From NCBI RefSeq assembly GCF_022539505.1, contig NW_025900006.1:1-64000 (forward strand): 64,000 nt of DNA, written 5' to 3'. Source of the DNA: Lolium rigidum (lineage: Eukaryota > Streptophyta > Magnoliopsida > Poales > Poaceae). Both the position numbers and the translations under genes were made by a program. Position 1 is the stretch's first letter. Every line of letters begins with the position of its first letter. The notes beneath the pieces are model-generated. The model searched no databases, was not told where the DNA came from, and was given only the letters and a program-made list of their open reading frames with translations. Below are positions 23,457 through 34,939 of this stretch, piece by piece.

Positions 23457-25350
23457 ATGGTCGAACAAGAGGTGGTTGTGAATGGAGTCCTTCCCCGTGA
23501 GCAATCATCTCGATCATCAAGTGCCGATAATACTCCGGCTACTTTGGATGATCTCAAGAAATTGGAGTCATCCATTGTATCTCAATTGAAGGCTATGATG
23601 ATGGAGTTGATTACTCCAAAACCAAACCCCATCATAGATTCTAAGAGTGGTGTCAACGTTTCCCCACCACAAGTTAACTATTTTCCTTGTGTTGAGGTTG
23701 TTGAGCAATCAACAAATTCACATCGGGAAAAGGATCTTGAGAATGTTGACACCTCATCAAAAGGGAAGGATGAATCTCCGGTTGCGGGACAATTAATAGA
23801 TATTCATGCGGTGTTCTCACCAAGTGATTGTGCCTTAAATGTCCCAATACCCATGCCATGCATTTTGCCTCATGGTTCTCCACCTCTACTACTTGATTAT
23901 AATTGGTTTGGTGATTGGAAATTCTTAATGCGTTCTCATGTGCGCAGTGCTTCTACCGAGCTTTGGCGTATCATTGAGGAAGGCTATTCACCACGAGACC
24001 GAATGAACTTGACAAGAAGGGAAGTGGTGGACAACCAACTCAACGCCATCGCCATCAACATGATCCACTTGGCCATTACTCCCAAGGATCGCGCTCATAT
24101 CCGCTTGCTCAAGACCGCCAAGGAAGCTTGGGACAAACTTGACATGCTCTTCCTCGAACATGTGAACATCCAAAGCACTTGCTTAAATGAAGTGAACAAC
24201 ATGGCCATGACGAAGTCAATGGCCATATCTAAGAAGAATGCGGAAGACCATGTTGCTCACCCCCACTCTACCCGCAAGCTTGACTTTGCATTGTATCGTG
24301 AACACATGGCCCCTATCACCAAGAGTTTTTGGGAGGGAATCAAGAGACGAAGCTCAAGATCATCTTGCTACAATTGTGGTGACAAAAGGCATATTGTTGC
24401 GGAATGTATCTATGAGAGAAGAGATGAACATGATGGAAAGCTCGTTCGCAAGAGCGGGTGTAGACCTCTTCCCAAAGGGCTCTCCAAGCTATCCCCCAAC
24501 AACGAGGTCACCAAGATCTCCTCCACCGAGAAGCCTAGAACTAATATGCTTGGAGATGAAGATCATATGGTAGAAAATGAAGGGCTTGAAAAGAAGAAGG
24601 AATTGGAGCTTATCTCTCTCACCCAAGCTTATGAGGAAGAAGTGTGCATGCGTATGACTCTTGAAACTAGTGCTCTTATTCTTGAAGACTACAACAACTC
24701 TCTCATCTCCCAACTCAAGGATCGAGATTATACTCTTGGTTGGTTAGACAAGCTCAAGACAAAGAAGGATTATCTTGAAGAAGATCATGAATGGTCAATT
24801 GAGGATGTTGCAACCTTTGCCAAGAATAAAGAAGATGAAGGTCCTAATTCATGTTGTGACAAGCTCCTTGATGAAGTATGCTTCTTGAGAAAACACAATG
24901 CAAAGCTCTTGGATGTCATCTCAACTCAAGAGGAGGCCTTAGATGAATACTATCGCTTGAGTAAAGAGAAGGTGCAATGTTGTGATCATGAAGAAGAGAT
25001 TGCCACTCTAAAGAAACACAAAGCCAAGCTAGTCGAAGTGAATGAGAGGCAAAATGAGTCCTTGTTGGAGTGGACCCGTTTGAGCAAAGAAAAGGTCACT
25101 TGTTGTAACCATGAGGATGAAATTGCTTATCTTAAGAGAAGCAAGGACAAACTTATGGTGATCAAGCTTATGCAAGATGAAGCCATAGAAGAATACAAAC
25201 GCTCAAGCAAGGATTACATTTGTCGTAATCATGAGGACGACATTGCCACTTTGGAGAGACACAAGCATTCACTCTTGAGAAGGAATTCTCTTCTTGAGGA
25301 AGATCTATTGGATCGAGAAGATGAAGCTAACAACTTGAGGTCCGATGACG
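23457..25350 (+). CDS. Gag-like protein of element 2: CCHC knuckle plus coiled-coil repeats (3' end cut)
   Basis: Starts MVEQEVVVNG 35 bp after the primer site. About residues 145-235 form a Copia-type gag region (DYNWFGDWKFLMRSHV, then WDKLDMLF). A CCHC knuckle CYNCGDKRHIVAEC follows at about 303-316. From about 375 the protein is a long acidic/basic coiled coil containing four ~41-residue repeats. The first starts with CCDK, the next two with CCDHE or CCNHE, and the last with CRNHE. The frame runs to 25400, but the last ~17 codons are already in the LTR of the Tat element that interrupts it at 25351. Protease, integrase and RT are not visible and may lie beyond 64000, or the element may lack them. 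Confidence 0.75.
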
Positions 25351-25890
25351 TGGGCATTACCCTTCAGGTAACCAATGTTGCCCTACCCTGTATTTCCTAG
25401 TTGGAGGCCCATGAAGGCACTCGACGGCAAGATGGGCCGCTAGGACGGTGCAACGAAAGATTCCTTGAAGTACAAGACCCGGAAGGAGCCGAACAAGGAA
25501 AGCTTAGAGATAGATCTACTATAAACCTAGTCGTACTCGATTAGACCTCTTGAGACCTGGCCTCCTATATAAAGGCCAGGAGAGGGGCTGTCGAGGGACA
25601 CACGATCAACCTTAGCAATCTTAGCCAACAAAAGCTTAAAGCTAGGTCACCTTAGCACTTAGCCATCTCAACGAGATCTCAGCCGAACTATTCGGCACCC
25701 CATTGTAACCCATTATCATCATAATCAAGAACAGACAGGCAGGACATAAGGGTTTTACCTCATCGAGGGCCCCGAACCTGGGTAAATCGCTCTCCCCGCT
25801 TGTCTGTGAACCGATGTCTCGTGTCAGCTTGCAGGATTCCATCAACCCTAAGCCCCAATCGGAGGGCATTGCCGAGGAGCACCCTCGACA
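25351..25890 (+). repeat. Left LTR of a Tat/Retand-type gypsy element (540 bp)
   Basis: It begins tgggcattaccc at the point where the element-2 gag frame is interrupted and ends accctcgaca just before the primer site. A TATA box tatataaa is at 25566-25573. Its partner LTR is outside the window because a LARD element interrupts the 3' region. Confidence 0.65.
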
Positions 25891-25892
25891 AT

Positions 25893-25910
25893 TGACGCCG
25901 TCTGTGGGAA
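25893..25910 (+). other. Primer binding site of the Tat-type element
   Basis: tgacgccgtctgtgggaa, two bases after the LTR. Sites of the form TGGCGCCGTCTGTGGGAA are characteristic of Tat/Retand elements; here the third base is a. I am not certain which tRNA it pairs with. Confidence 0.65.
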
Positions 25911-25948
25911 CCCTGTCGGCACAAGATCGGTCATCGGTAGATCCAATC

Positions 25949-26986
25949 ATGACACCGGCGACTTCACCGGCAACCTCATCAGCAACTTCATCGACACCGT
26001 CATCGCCAAACCTGGGAAGCCCGATTCGGTTTGGCTCCTATGAGTTCACCCCGCACAGCGATTCCTCCCGCTCAAACTTCTCAGATCTACAAGGAAACAT
26101 GGAGATGACCTTCGGCAACGTCCACTACAACGTCAACGCGGAAGGAATCCTTCGACTGCTGGAATCGCCCACGTCCAGATCGACGAGTCCGAGCGCATCA
26201 TCATCACTCGACCTTTCGGCTGGCCTGACAGGCTCGACGAGTTTACCCGCGCCCTCGACTCCCCGTTCCGTGTCCTCCATGTCGGTAGGATCCGACGATC
26301 CCACATCTTCGGAGTTAACTTCGTACTACTGCTTGAACTGCGACACCAGGCACGGGCTGGGATCGAGCGACACGCCGTTCATCTGCAATGCCCAGTATTC
26401 ATCGGGAGAGGACAGTATCGACAGCATCGTCCAAGGAACCACCCGAAGAACAGCACAACATCAGGTTTATGCCGCCAATAACACAGGAAACACAAGGCAC
26501 AGAGGAAACGGAGACCATACTCCTCGTTCCAGTAGACGGGCGAGTTTCGAAAATAGCGCCATCAACCACGACAGCGACTACACCATCGCGGACGAAGAGT
26601 GGGCAGCCGCTAGAGCAGCAGTACTCAACAACACACCGCTCCCCGCAGGAACCTCAGTCGGAACCCTCAATGCTTATCGCTCTATACTAGAGAAAAACCG
26701 GGAGCACCTGTCGAAGGAACAAGCCACCCTCGAGAGACGCCTATCTGCGGCAGATCGATCCAGTGAACGGCGAAGAGGCTCGCAGGCGAGCGCCTCTCGA
26801 AGTACTCAAGGGGCAGGCAAGCACCGGTCGAGGCTATCCAGGCTTTCGGAAGATGACGCCAGAGAAATCACGTCGAACCTAACCAAGTCCTTTATGACTA
26901 CGGACACCGCGGGCATGCCACGGCCGAAAACCGTTGCGGGAGCAAGCGCCAACCTTGCTGCATACCTCATCAACCAGCGCCACTGA
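25949..26986 (+). pseudogene. Tat-type gag, N-terminal part
   Basis: A 345-aa frame starting MTPATSP, rich in Ser, Thr and Pro, with no zinc finger. This matches the long low-complexity N-terminus of Tat gag proteins. It is followed by a broken stretch (26987-27264) with a stop in the frame used downstream (near 27152), so the full gag is not continuous as written. The acidic linker just before 27265 connects it to the capsid-like part. Confidence 0.55.
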
Positions 26987-27264
26987 AGGATCCATGGCTC
27001 AAGCTCATCGAGGCGCCACTGGAAAGTCTCGCGATACTGGGAAATAATCTAGTTCCACAAAAGGAAAAGACCACGCTGCAGGGTGGTGGCTCAAAGTATC
27101 ATGCGAGAGACGCTCGGGATGAAATCACCCAGAGCAGGATCGACAAAGCAAGGTGACGACGCGCCGCTAGGAACGAGAATGATAGTGATTCTTCGGACGA
27201 GGATCAGGAGTACGACGGCGAGCTCAGGGGAGCCGACTGTCTGAGTCACAAAATCCGCGAGGCA

Positions 27265-29169
27265 ATGCCGCCCAGGAAGTTCAAGCCTACGTCTACCGAC
27301 GCTGCCAAATACGACGGGCAGCAGGAGCCAAGATCTTGGATAGACGACTACCTGCAGACTGTGATTCTGCATAAGGGGAACCAAATAGCAGCAATGCAAT
27401 GCTTGCAGCTCTATCTCAAATATTTAGTGCGAGCCTGGCTAAGGGGGCTGCCGAAGGGTTCCATCAAATCATGGGACGACCTAGTAGACGCCTTCGTTGC
27501 CAATTTCCAAGCAACGTACAAGAGACCCGTCGGGATTGAAGAGTTACGGAACTGCCCGCAGAAGCAGAAGGAGTCGATGCGCTCATACATCGGGAGATTC
27601 ACCAAACTCCTAAACGCTGCCGAAGATGTATCTGTCGATGGAGCAATCGACGCTTTCAGCGATGGCGTCCGGCGTGAGAGTTACATAGAAGAACTCGGAC
27701 GCAAAAAGCCTAAAACCATAACCAAGTTAATGGAAATCGCCAATAGCTGGGTTGATGGCGAAGACAACGTGCGAAGGCCACGACAGCGCAGTGACGACGA
27801 AGACGATGACCAGCCGAAGCACGACTCGGGTGGCCGAAGGGATCGCCACAAGAGAAGGAAGAACCGCAACTATGATGACAACAACATGGTAGCCGCAGGA
27901 TACTCTGATCGACATGATGATCGATACGATGACAGAAGAGACGACCGGCAGGACGGTAATCGGAACAACTCTGGGAACCGTGGCAATTATAAACCGCGGC
28001 AGCAGAGGGCCCCCGAACTGCCTTACGCTGAGCAGATCAACGCCCCCTGTTACCTGCACTCGTATGTCGACTCTAAGGACGGAAAAACGAAGTCAAGTCA
28101 CCTGCTCAGGGACTGTCGGCAGTTCATTGACATGCACAAACTCATCCAGCAGGCAGGCCAGCAACCACTACCACCACCACCTCCACCTCCACCGCAGCAT
28201 CAAGTCCAGCAGGCTCAACCTCATCAACCCAACGAGGCGTTTCCACCACCACGGGGGCAGATGAGCATGATCCATAGGACAAGTGTCTCAAGAAGAGAGA
28301 TGAAGAAGCTCACCCGAGAGATCAATCTGGCAGAAAGCATCATGGCGAACATCCCCGAGTATGTCGAGTGGTCCTCTCAGAATGTTACGTTCAGTCGAGC
28401 AGATCACCCGATGACCATACCAAAACCGGGACACGCTGCTTTAGTAGTCGAGGCACAAATCGGAGGGTTCAAGATGAGCAAAGTTTTCATGGATGGTGGA
28501 AGCGGATTAAACCTGATATTCATCGACACAATCAAAAGTATGGGGATCACCATGAAGATGCTAGAAGAAACAGACACCTGCTTCCATGGGATTCTTCCAA
28601 CTGCACCGGGCTACTCTCTTGGCAAAGTTTACTTGAACGTCGTCTTTGGCAAAACCGACAATTTCAGGAAGGAGAAGATCGAGTTTGAAGTAGTGAACTG
28701 GGAGTCACAGTATCACGCCATACTCGGGAGACCAGCTTATGCCAAGTTCATGGCTGTGCCGCACTATGCATACCTCAAGCTGAAAATGCCTGGGAACAAC
28801 GGGACAAACATCACAGTCTATGGAAGTTTTTCACGCTCGGACAATTGTGATCGTGACTTTCAAAGGATTGCTGCGAAGTTTGGGTCACAACGAGAAATTG
28901 TCGACCCTCTGCCCAAGCTGTCGATACGAGAAATCAAGGAGGAAAAACATGTCAGGGAAACCAAGAAGAAGCCAGCCGACCTTGCTCTTGAAGCTTCGGC
29001 AGCGGAAGCTTCGGCAGCAAAAGCTTCGGCAGCTGACGGCATAGAAGGCACAGGAGACAGCAAGACGCTGACAATCACTGCCCAGACCCCTGGTGAAGTC
29101 AACAACGCCGCGGCAACCACTAACGTGGTGAAAAAGGCAGAAGATGAGAAGAACCCCTTCCTTGCTTAA
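27265..29169 (+). CDS. Tat-type Gag capsid and aspartic protease region
   Basis: An open frame of 634 codons. The first ~170 residues form the retrotransposon gag domain (WIDDYLQTVI, YLVRAWLRGLP, SWDDLVDAFVANF and RSYIGRF). An Arg/Asp-rich RNA-binding tract and a Pro/Gln run follow, instead of a zinc knuckle. From about residue 390 comes a pepsin-like protease: the active site reads VFMDGGSGLNLIF (Gly-Gly rather than Thr-Gly) and YHAILGRPAY is the flap-side block. The C-terminus has a small Ala/Ser/Glu repeat (ASAAEASAAKASAA). The frame then ends and no RT, RNase H or integrase follows before the antisense gene at 29847, which indicates a non-autonomous Tat derivative. The real protein probably continues from 25949. 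Confidence 0.8.
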   Translation: MPPRKFKPTSTDAAKYDGQQEPRSWIDDYLQTVILHKGNQIAAMQCLQLYLKYLVRAWLRGLPKGSIKSWDDLVDAFVANFQATYKRPVGIEELRNCPQKQKESMRSYIGRFTKLLNAAEDVSVDGAIDAFSDGVRRESYIEELGRKKPKTITKLMEIANSWVDGEDNVRRPRQRSDDEDDDQPKHDSGGRRDRHKRRKNRNYDDNNMVAAGYSDRHDDRYDDRRDDRQDGNRNNSGNRGNYKPRQQRAPELPYAEQINAPCYLHSYVDSKDGKTKSSHLLRDCRQFIDMHKLIQQAGQQPLPPPPPPPPQHQVQQAQPHQPNEAFPPPRGQMSMIHRTSVSRREMKKLTREINLAESIMANIPEYVEWSSQNVTFSRADHPMTIPKPGHAALVVEAQIGGFKMSKVFMDGGSGLNLIFIDTIKSMGITMKMLEETDTCFHGILPTAPGYSLGKVYLNVVFGKTDNFRKEKIEFEVVNWESQYHAILGRPAYAKFMAVPHYAYLKLKMPGNNGTNITVYGSFSRSDNCDRDFQRIAAKFGSQREIVDPLPKLSIREIKEEKHVRETKKKPADLALEASAAEASAAKASAADGIEGTGDSKTLTITAQTPGEVNNAAATTNVVKKAEDEKNPFLA

Positions 29170-29846
29170 GCAATTTATTAGCGTTTAATTTTTCCCCTTT
29201 ATATAAACAGGGCCTTCCTTTTTCGCCCTCTAGTCTCGTGCTTACCTTATTAATGAGAACTTAAGTTTCGATCCTTTGTTAAGCATTGCAGTATTTCAAA
29301 AACATCTAAGCCGCATCACTATGCAAACATAGTACGAGGCAGAAGATCGTGCTCCAAAAGAAAAGCCTCTACGAGTGCTAAAAGATACAAAGCAAACAAA
29401 GGTGTTAACCTTTCCCTCTGCTATAGATGACTCTACGAGTGTCGTAAATAGCAAGAGTTCGGAAATATATGAAAATACAACCCACGTTCGATATTTTACT
29501 TATAGAAATATCAAAGGACAACGGGCTCATCGGCAGAATCACTGCACCCGAAATATTCGGGAGTGACTGTTGAAACATACATCGGTTGAAAGCAAAGTTG
29601 CGCATACAACAGGTTTAGCAAAACCTACAACACGAGCTGATCACTCAAAAGATTTGCTAACCAACTAGTACACATACATTTAAACGAGCAATTCAGATTT
29701 GCTCAGTCAAAATTTGCCAACGGCATTAGCGTGGTAAAAGTACATATACATGTATCTACCGAATAAAAGGGCTCCATTACATAATCCAAACACTTGGATG
29801 AAGTAGCCAAAATACCTATTTACAAAAAAAACCTTAATCTATGTAA
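29170..29846. other. Non-coding spacer of the Tat element
   Basis: This ~0.7-kb AT-rich segment between gag-protease and the convergent antisense gene has no recognised motif. An autonomous Tat element would carry pol here. Confidence 0.5.
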
Positions 29847-31380
29847 TCACTCTTGCGGAGCTTCTCTTTCCCCAGGTACCTTCGAATACTCCTCAAGCTT
29901 GTCGACAATTATATTGGCAGGAAGCAATACCTTCGGATATAAAGTATCGAAGTCACCAACAGCGTTGGCGATAGCAAGAAGATTCGCTGAGGGGTAACGT
30001 GCAAGTACAAGGGCAAGCGTAAACCTGGCCCCTGCAAAAACCTGAGCTCGCACCAAGTCTCGAATCTTCTTGGCATTCCCAAACTCAGACATCAAAGTCA
30101 GCAGCGTAGGGGGAATCGCGTTTAAAGGGAACATCGTCTTCCAAACTACCCTCATGGCCTTGTAGCATTTGTCGAAGAAGTGGTGGACTTGCTGAACCCG
30201 ATCCTGAAATTGTGCGACAGCCGAAGCCTTCGAGTGCTCCCGCCAGAAAATCTCTTCGGCTAATGACAACTGGGTCAAAGCATGTACACGCTCGTGAATC
30301 CGCTTGTTTTCTTCCGCACGGTTCAAAGCTATGACTGGCAAAGGAATCAATAAAGGATCAGACAAGGCGTTGCTGACAAAAGGGCACAGGAATCAAGATG
30401 CTTACAGTTCAAACTCTCGGTAGCTTTATGCAGCTCAGTAAGAGCATACCGCTCCACTTCGGATGCAATCTCGCTCTTCTTATTGACAATAGCAGCTAAG
30501 GCATAAGTGCTGCGCAGGTCCTTTTCCATCTGAGTGATCCGATCCTTCATACGCTGGATCCGATCACCTTCAGGAAGAGCACCCGAAGAGTCTTCGACAA
30601 ATGAGGGCACTGGGAAAACCTGCAGGAAACAACGCTAAAAAGAATGACGGATATGGTCAAGTTGAGCACCCGAAGTAACTCCCATCGGGAGAAGTGCAAG
30701 TAAAAATATCATAATAAAGGTGTGCTAGCAACATTGCCAGCACAGAGTTTATTACAAGCGCAAGTTTTGCAGCAGAACAATGTTTCACATCAGCTCGAGG
30801 ATAAGTTTGTTACGAAAATCAAGGGGCTTGGGTCTGAGTCGATAAACTGGGTCCAGCCGATGACTTCCTTGACGAAACTAGCTCAAGGAGCTGACGAGCG
30901 CAAGTAAGGGCAGACGATTTAAAGGCGCTTAAGTCAACAAATTGCCCGTCTTGCTCTTTTGGCAGCTCCTTAGTAATTTCTTCGATGTCACCCTTAAAGC
31001 CGTAACCCATCATAAGCTGGAAGGCAAGGAGGGCACCATAGGTGCGCGAAGTACGCTTGAATACCTCGATAACCTCCTTGGTGTCAACCGCGAAGGCATC
31101 AATCAGCTGCCCCAGGGTTTTGTCCTGCTTGATCTTGGGGAAAATCATCAAGTGCATCCGCGCCAGGGCACCTTTTCCCTTTTCAAGAAGCTCCCGCGTA
31201 AGCTGGTGGGAGGCAAGAGCCATCGACACACCATTTGCTGGTGAATTGTTTGGAACTTTGTCCAAGGCAGTGGCAGGGATGTTGGCGGCTTCTGCATGAG
31301 AAAGGAAGGAAAAAGATCATTAACAGAAGATCGAATGAGTAAAGTACGATAATTGACAGGAAAGTATAGAAAGGATTACC
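29847..31380 (-). pseudogene. Antisense gene of the Tat element, 3' exons
   Basis: C-terminal part of the 'putative gypsy type transposon' (Transposase_28-like) gene that Tat/Retand elements carry on the opposite strand. Minus-strand exons include the end of a coiled-coil exon stopping at donor 31380, an exon starting after AG at 31291 and running to about 30820, one around 30610-30380, and the last, about 30365 to stop 29847. The last carries the conserved blocks RVHALTQLSLAEEIFW, VQQVHHFFDKCYK and ANIIVDKLEE. The 5' exons are at 39046-41042; a CRM-like element separates the two parts. The protein has no proven function. Confidence 0.65.
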
Positions 31381-31414
31381 AAGCAAAGCTAGCGAAGATT
31401 GACGAAGGAGTTCA

Positions 31415-32469
31415 TGATGAGGACATCCCTACTACACCACTACCTCCGTCATTGATAAATAAAGATGAACCTGCTGTGAAGCTCAAATCCAATGAAGTTC
31501 GGATTGGACCAATTACAAGGGCTCGTGCGAAGCTACTTAAACAACATGTGAACTTGTTTCTAAACGGTACTTTGATTGATGAGAACTTTATACTGCCTAA
31601 GTCCAATTACTTATGTATCATCAGGTATCAAGAGGAGACGAGCGTCACACGAGGAGTAGAGGAGCAGCTGGACATGAAGACGGACGTCAAGATGGACGTG
31701 AAGCTGGACATGGAGCTGGACATGAAGATATCTCATGGTCGCGCGAGGGAGGAGCGGGAGGCATGCGCGAGAGGAGAAGACGACGTCCAGGCCGGTCCAG
31801 CACCCGGTTAGATCGGCCTCCAGACCGGCCAGCCCGGTCCCTGGCCCGGTCGACCGGCCGCCAACCGGATGGGATTTATCGTACCGGGAAAAAACCGGAA
31901 AGTTGCGAAGTTTCCGGTTGCCGACCGGTTGACCGGACGCCAGACCGGCCGACCCGGTCCCTGGCCCGGTTGACCAGATTCCAGACCGGATTCGTCCGAG
32001 TCTGTCTCGACCAGGTCTATTCTGGGTCGGTTATTCTTGTATCTTTTCGACCAGAACTCATCCCGGACACCTATATAAGTGCCCAGGACGCCCCCTAGCT
32101 GCTTTAGACCACGTTTAAGATAAACCCTAGTTCTTAGTTGTTTGCTCTAGCAAAACTATTGAATCCCTACACCATATTGCTTGATATTGTGTAGATCCCG
32201 AAAAAGTCTTGTGTGATCTCGCTGTTCCATTGGGAATTAGACGGTTACAACTTACCGCTTCGTGGTCGGCGGCTACGTGCGCAAGTGTGTGGAGTTGCGA
32301 ATATCTTGCAGGGTTGAGAGCTGTTGCATTGGCGACAGGGACCAATCGAGAGATCTCGTTGCGTCATACAAGTTATCATTTGCTTCATCGTCGTGTTTCT
32401 CCGCTGCTATCATCCCGTGATCATCATCACCACCGTTGCTTACTGAGAAGATCGGGCCACCCCATATCA
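31415..32469 (+). repeat. 5' LTR of the CRM-like element (1055 bp)
   Basis: Starts tgatgagg and ends catatca. It includes a run of degenerate accggtc/accggcc units at about 31790-32000 and a TATA box at about 32072. Its 5' part is also coding in the 3' copy (integrase tail). Confidence 0.85.
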
Positions 32470-32472
32470 TCT

Positions 32473-32482
32473 TGGTATCAGA
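32473..32482 (+). other. Primer binding site (tRNA-Met type) of the CRM-like element
   Basis: tggtatcaga, three bases after the LTR; shorter than the 12-nt match in the Copia elements. Confidence 0.75.
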
Positions 32483-33409
32483 TTTCCAGTTTTCCTCGGT
32501 AAGCCATCCACAATCCACCCCATAGTTGAGTTGTGAGTGTTTCCTATCCAGAAAAAGCCATAAAAAGTTAGGGTTAGGGTTTGCCATAGCCTTAGATTGC
32601 ACTAATTTCAAGTTTTAGTCGCTTTTCGTAGTTGTTTTTGCGTATCTTTTCTTTCCATCTAGTATTGTTAGGGTTTGTGTTTTCTCTATCATCTAGTTTA
32701 TCATATTGTGTTAGTTTTGTTACTCCGAGTCCACATAGCGTACAGTGTGCTTGTTCCCAACCATAGACACAACCTATCGATATAAAGTGACTAGGAACTT
32801 CCCCAGAAGAGACTAGTTTTACCGCTCGACAGGCTGCTCGTTAGGGTTTCGGTGCTTTGCATATCTCTGTTGGCCGTGTTATCAAGGAGTTGCGTAAAAA
32901 AAAAGAGAAAATTGAAAAGAAGCAAAAAGAGCTACATAGCTGCGTGTGTTATACAAAAAGAAAAATCCAAAAAAGAAAAGTGCAGTGTTAGTTGAATCAA
33001 GTGAAGGCCTAAGTTTACTTTACTGCACCCGTAGTTGAGCAATCTTGTGCCTGTCTCGTTGAGCTTTGCTAGCGTCTCTCTTGTGCATTGCAACCTTTCC
33101 CACATATAGTTGCATTGCCCCATTAAATCGCCTTGTGTGAGTATCATTGGTTGTCTACGGTCAGCGCTAGACTTGTTATTGGTGCTAATAGGTAGCCTAC
33201 CTACAGCCCCACATATACCCTGCTTTGTCGTGTGATTTGTTCTTATACCCTTGATATTCGCTTCGCTACATCCGTGCACTAGTTGTTACTACAAGTGGTA
33301 AGCAACACTAATTTACTTTGGAACGGTAAGATCTCCTTTTCTTATCAGTTTGAGTGAGCTGTGAGAGTACCACCATATATTTTTGATTTAGTGCACTAAT
33401 CTACTAACG
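32483..33409 (+). other. Leader of the CRM-like element
   Basis: Untranslated leader between primer site and gag. It contains an A-rich/G-rich mixture around 32895-32950 and no recognised ORF. Confidence 0.6.
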
Positions 33410-34939
33410 ATGTCTGCTAGTGATCATAAACTTGTTAACCAGGAAAACAAGAGTGCTGCCGATATCATCACATGGAGGGAGTATGAGGCTCTTCATAATG
33501 AGATGCGACGTGAATTCCGCGCTCAGGACGATGTGCTTAATGGGAAGGTGGAAGAGATCTCCCAAAAGCTGGATGCTACTCATGTGACCGTCACTACAAT
33601 GCAAGATCAAATGACGGATGTACAACGCAGTCTTGCTGATTTGCGTTTGGCTGTTGAGAATTTGACCGCGCAACAACAACAAGAAGATGACGAAGATCCT
33701 GAGCTTCAAGATGACGCACACAATGCTCGTGATGCGCCACGTGGTAATCGTCCTCGCGGTTGGGTTCCACTTGGCCGCAATGGTCGTGGACAAGATGAGG
33801 AAGATGGGTTGGGTAAGCCCAAGTTTTCTATCCCCAAGTTTGAAGGAGGAGCTGATGTTGAAGAATACCTCACTTGGGAGCTCAAGATTGAGAAGTTGTG
33901 GAGCTTACATCCACATTATACTGAAGACCGGAAAATCAAGCTTGCTTCTTCCGAATTTGATGGCTATGCTTTGCGTTGGTGGGATGTTTTTGTTCGTAAT
34001 CGAGATGAGGATGGTGAGCAGCCTATACGCACATGGCGTGCCATGAAGGAGGCAATGACTTCGCGCTTTGTGCCTACAAATTACTTGCGGAATATATATG
34101 ATAAGCTGACTCTTTTGAGACAAGGTGTAAAGACTGTGGATGAATACTACATGGAGATGGAGATGCTTATGCAGCGTGGCCGTGTCCGTGAGTCTCTTGA
34201 AATGACAATGCAGCGTTTCCTCAACGGTTTGAAGTATGATATCAAAGGCATTGTTCGTCACTACAGCTACACCAATATGAATCAATTGTTACATCATGCA
34301 AGAGAAGCTGAATCACAGTTGGCTGACGAAGCAAAGATCAAAGGTCGAGCTACAGGAGCTGGGCGTTTCACACCCCGCGCGGCACCATCTTTGGCGCCGG
34401 CGCCTTCGACGCGCTCCGCACCTTATTCTACTCCGCCTAGTAAGCCGGTCTCCAATGTGTCTAACACAAAGAAGTCCGAATCTGCTGCAAGTACAAGTGG
34501 CTCTAATGTGTCTACTGCGCGTAACCGTGATATGGGTTGTCATACATGTGGTGGCAAGGGTCACTTCAAGAGAGATTGTCCTAACCGAAAAGTCATGATT
34601 ATCAATGAGGACAATGAATATGAGACTGGAGATGATGTTGATCCTAATGCTCCAGAAGATGATGACTATGACACTGATGGTGAAGATGCATATCCGTCTG
34701 ATGCTCGCACCATTGTTGTGTCGCAGCGTGCTCTTAATGTGTTGCCTAGTGCATCTACCCAGCGCTGCAATTTGTTCCAAACAAAGGCTTTAGTTGGTCC
34801 TGACAAGGCTTGCAAGGTCATTATTGATGGCGGGAGTTGCCGCAATTTAGCAAGCAAGGAGTTATGTACCAAGCTGAAGTTGAAGTATCTACCGCACCCG
34901 CATCCATACTATATTCGAGTGGTTGAGCGACAATGGTGA
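33410..34939 (+). CDS. CRM-like Gag and protease
   Basis: A 509-aa frame. An N-terminal coiled coil (residues ~20-95) is followed by an acidic stretch and the capsid domain with YLTWELKIEKLW and LRWWDVFVRNRD. The CCHC knuckle is CHTCGGKGHFKRDC (genomic about 34537-34578). An acidic linker leads to a protease active site VIIDGGSCRNLAS near the end. The frame terminates at 34937 just as the neighbouring frame opens into the rest of the protease, so a one-base shift breaks Gag-Pol. Role: particle assembly and processing. Confidence 0.85.
   Translation: MSASDHKLVNQENKSAADIITWREYEALHNEMRREFRAQDDVLNGKVEEISQKLDATHVTVTTMQDQMTDVQRSLADLRLAVENLTAQQQQEDDEDPELQDDAHNARDAPRGNRPRGWVPLGRNGRGQDEEDGLGKPKFSIPKFEGGADVEEYLTWELKIEKLWSLHPHYTEDRKIKLASSEFDGYALRWWDVFVRNRDEDGEQPIRTWRAMKEAMTSRFVPTNYLRNIYDKLTLLRQGVKTVDEYYMEMEMLMQRGRVRESLEMTMQRFLNGLKYDIKGIVRHYSYTNMNQLLHHAREAESQLADEAKIKGRATGAGRFTPRAAPSLAPAPSTRSAPYSTPPSKPVSNVSNTKKSESAASTSGSNVSTARNRDMGCHTCGGKGHFKRDCPNRKVMIINEDNEYETGDDVDPNAPEDDDYDTDGEDAYPSDARTIVVSQRALNVLPSASTQRCNLFQTKALVGPDKACKVIIDGGSCRNLASKELCTKLKLKYLPHPHPYYIRVVERQW

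Noticed and set aside
31613..32098. Arg/Pro-rich ORFs in both CRM LTRs (also 38352-38736)
   Set aside because: They arise from degenerate accgg repeats in the LTR; only the integrase tail frame up to about 38428 has conserved content.
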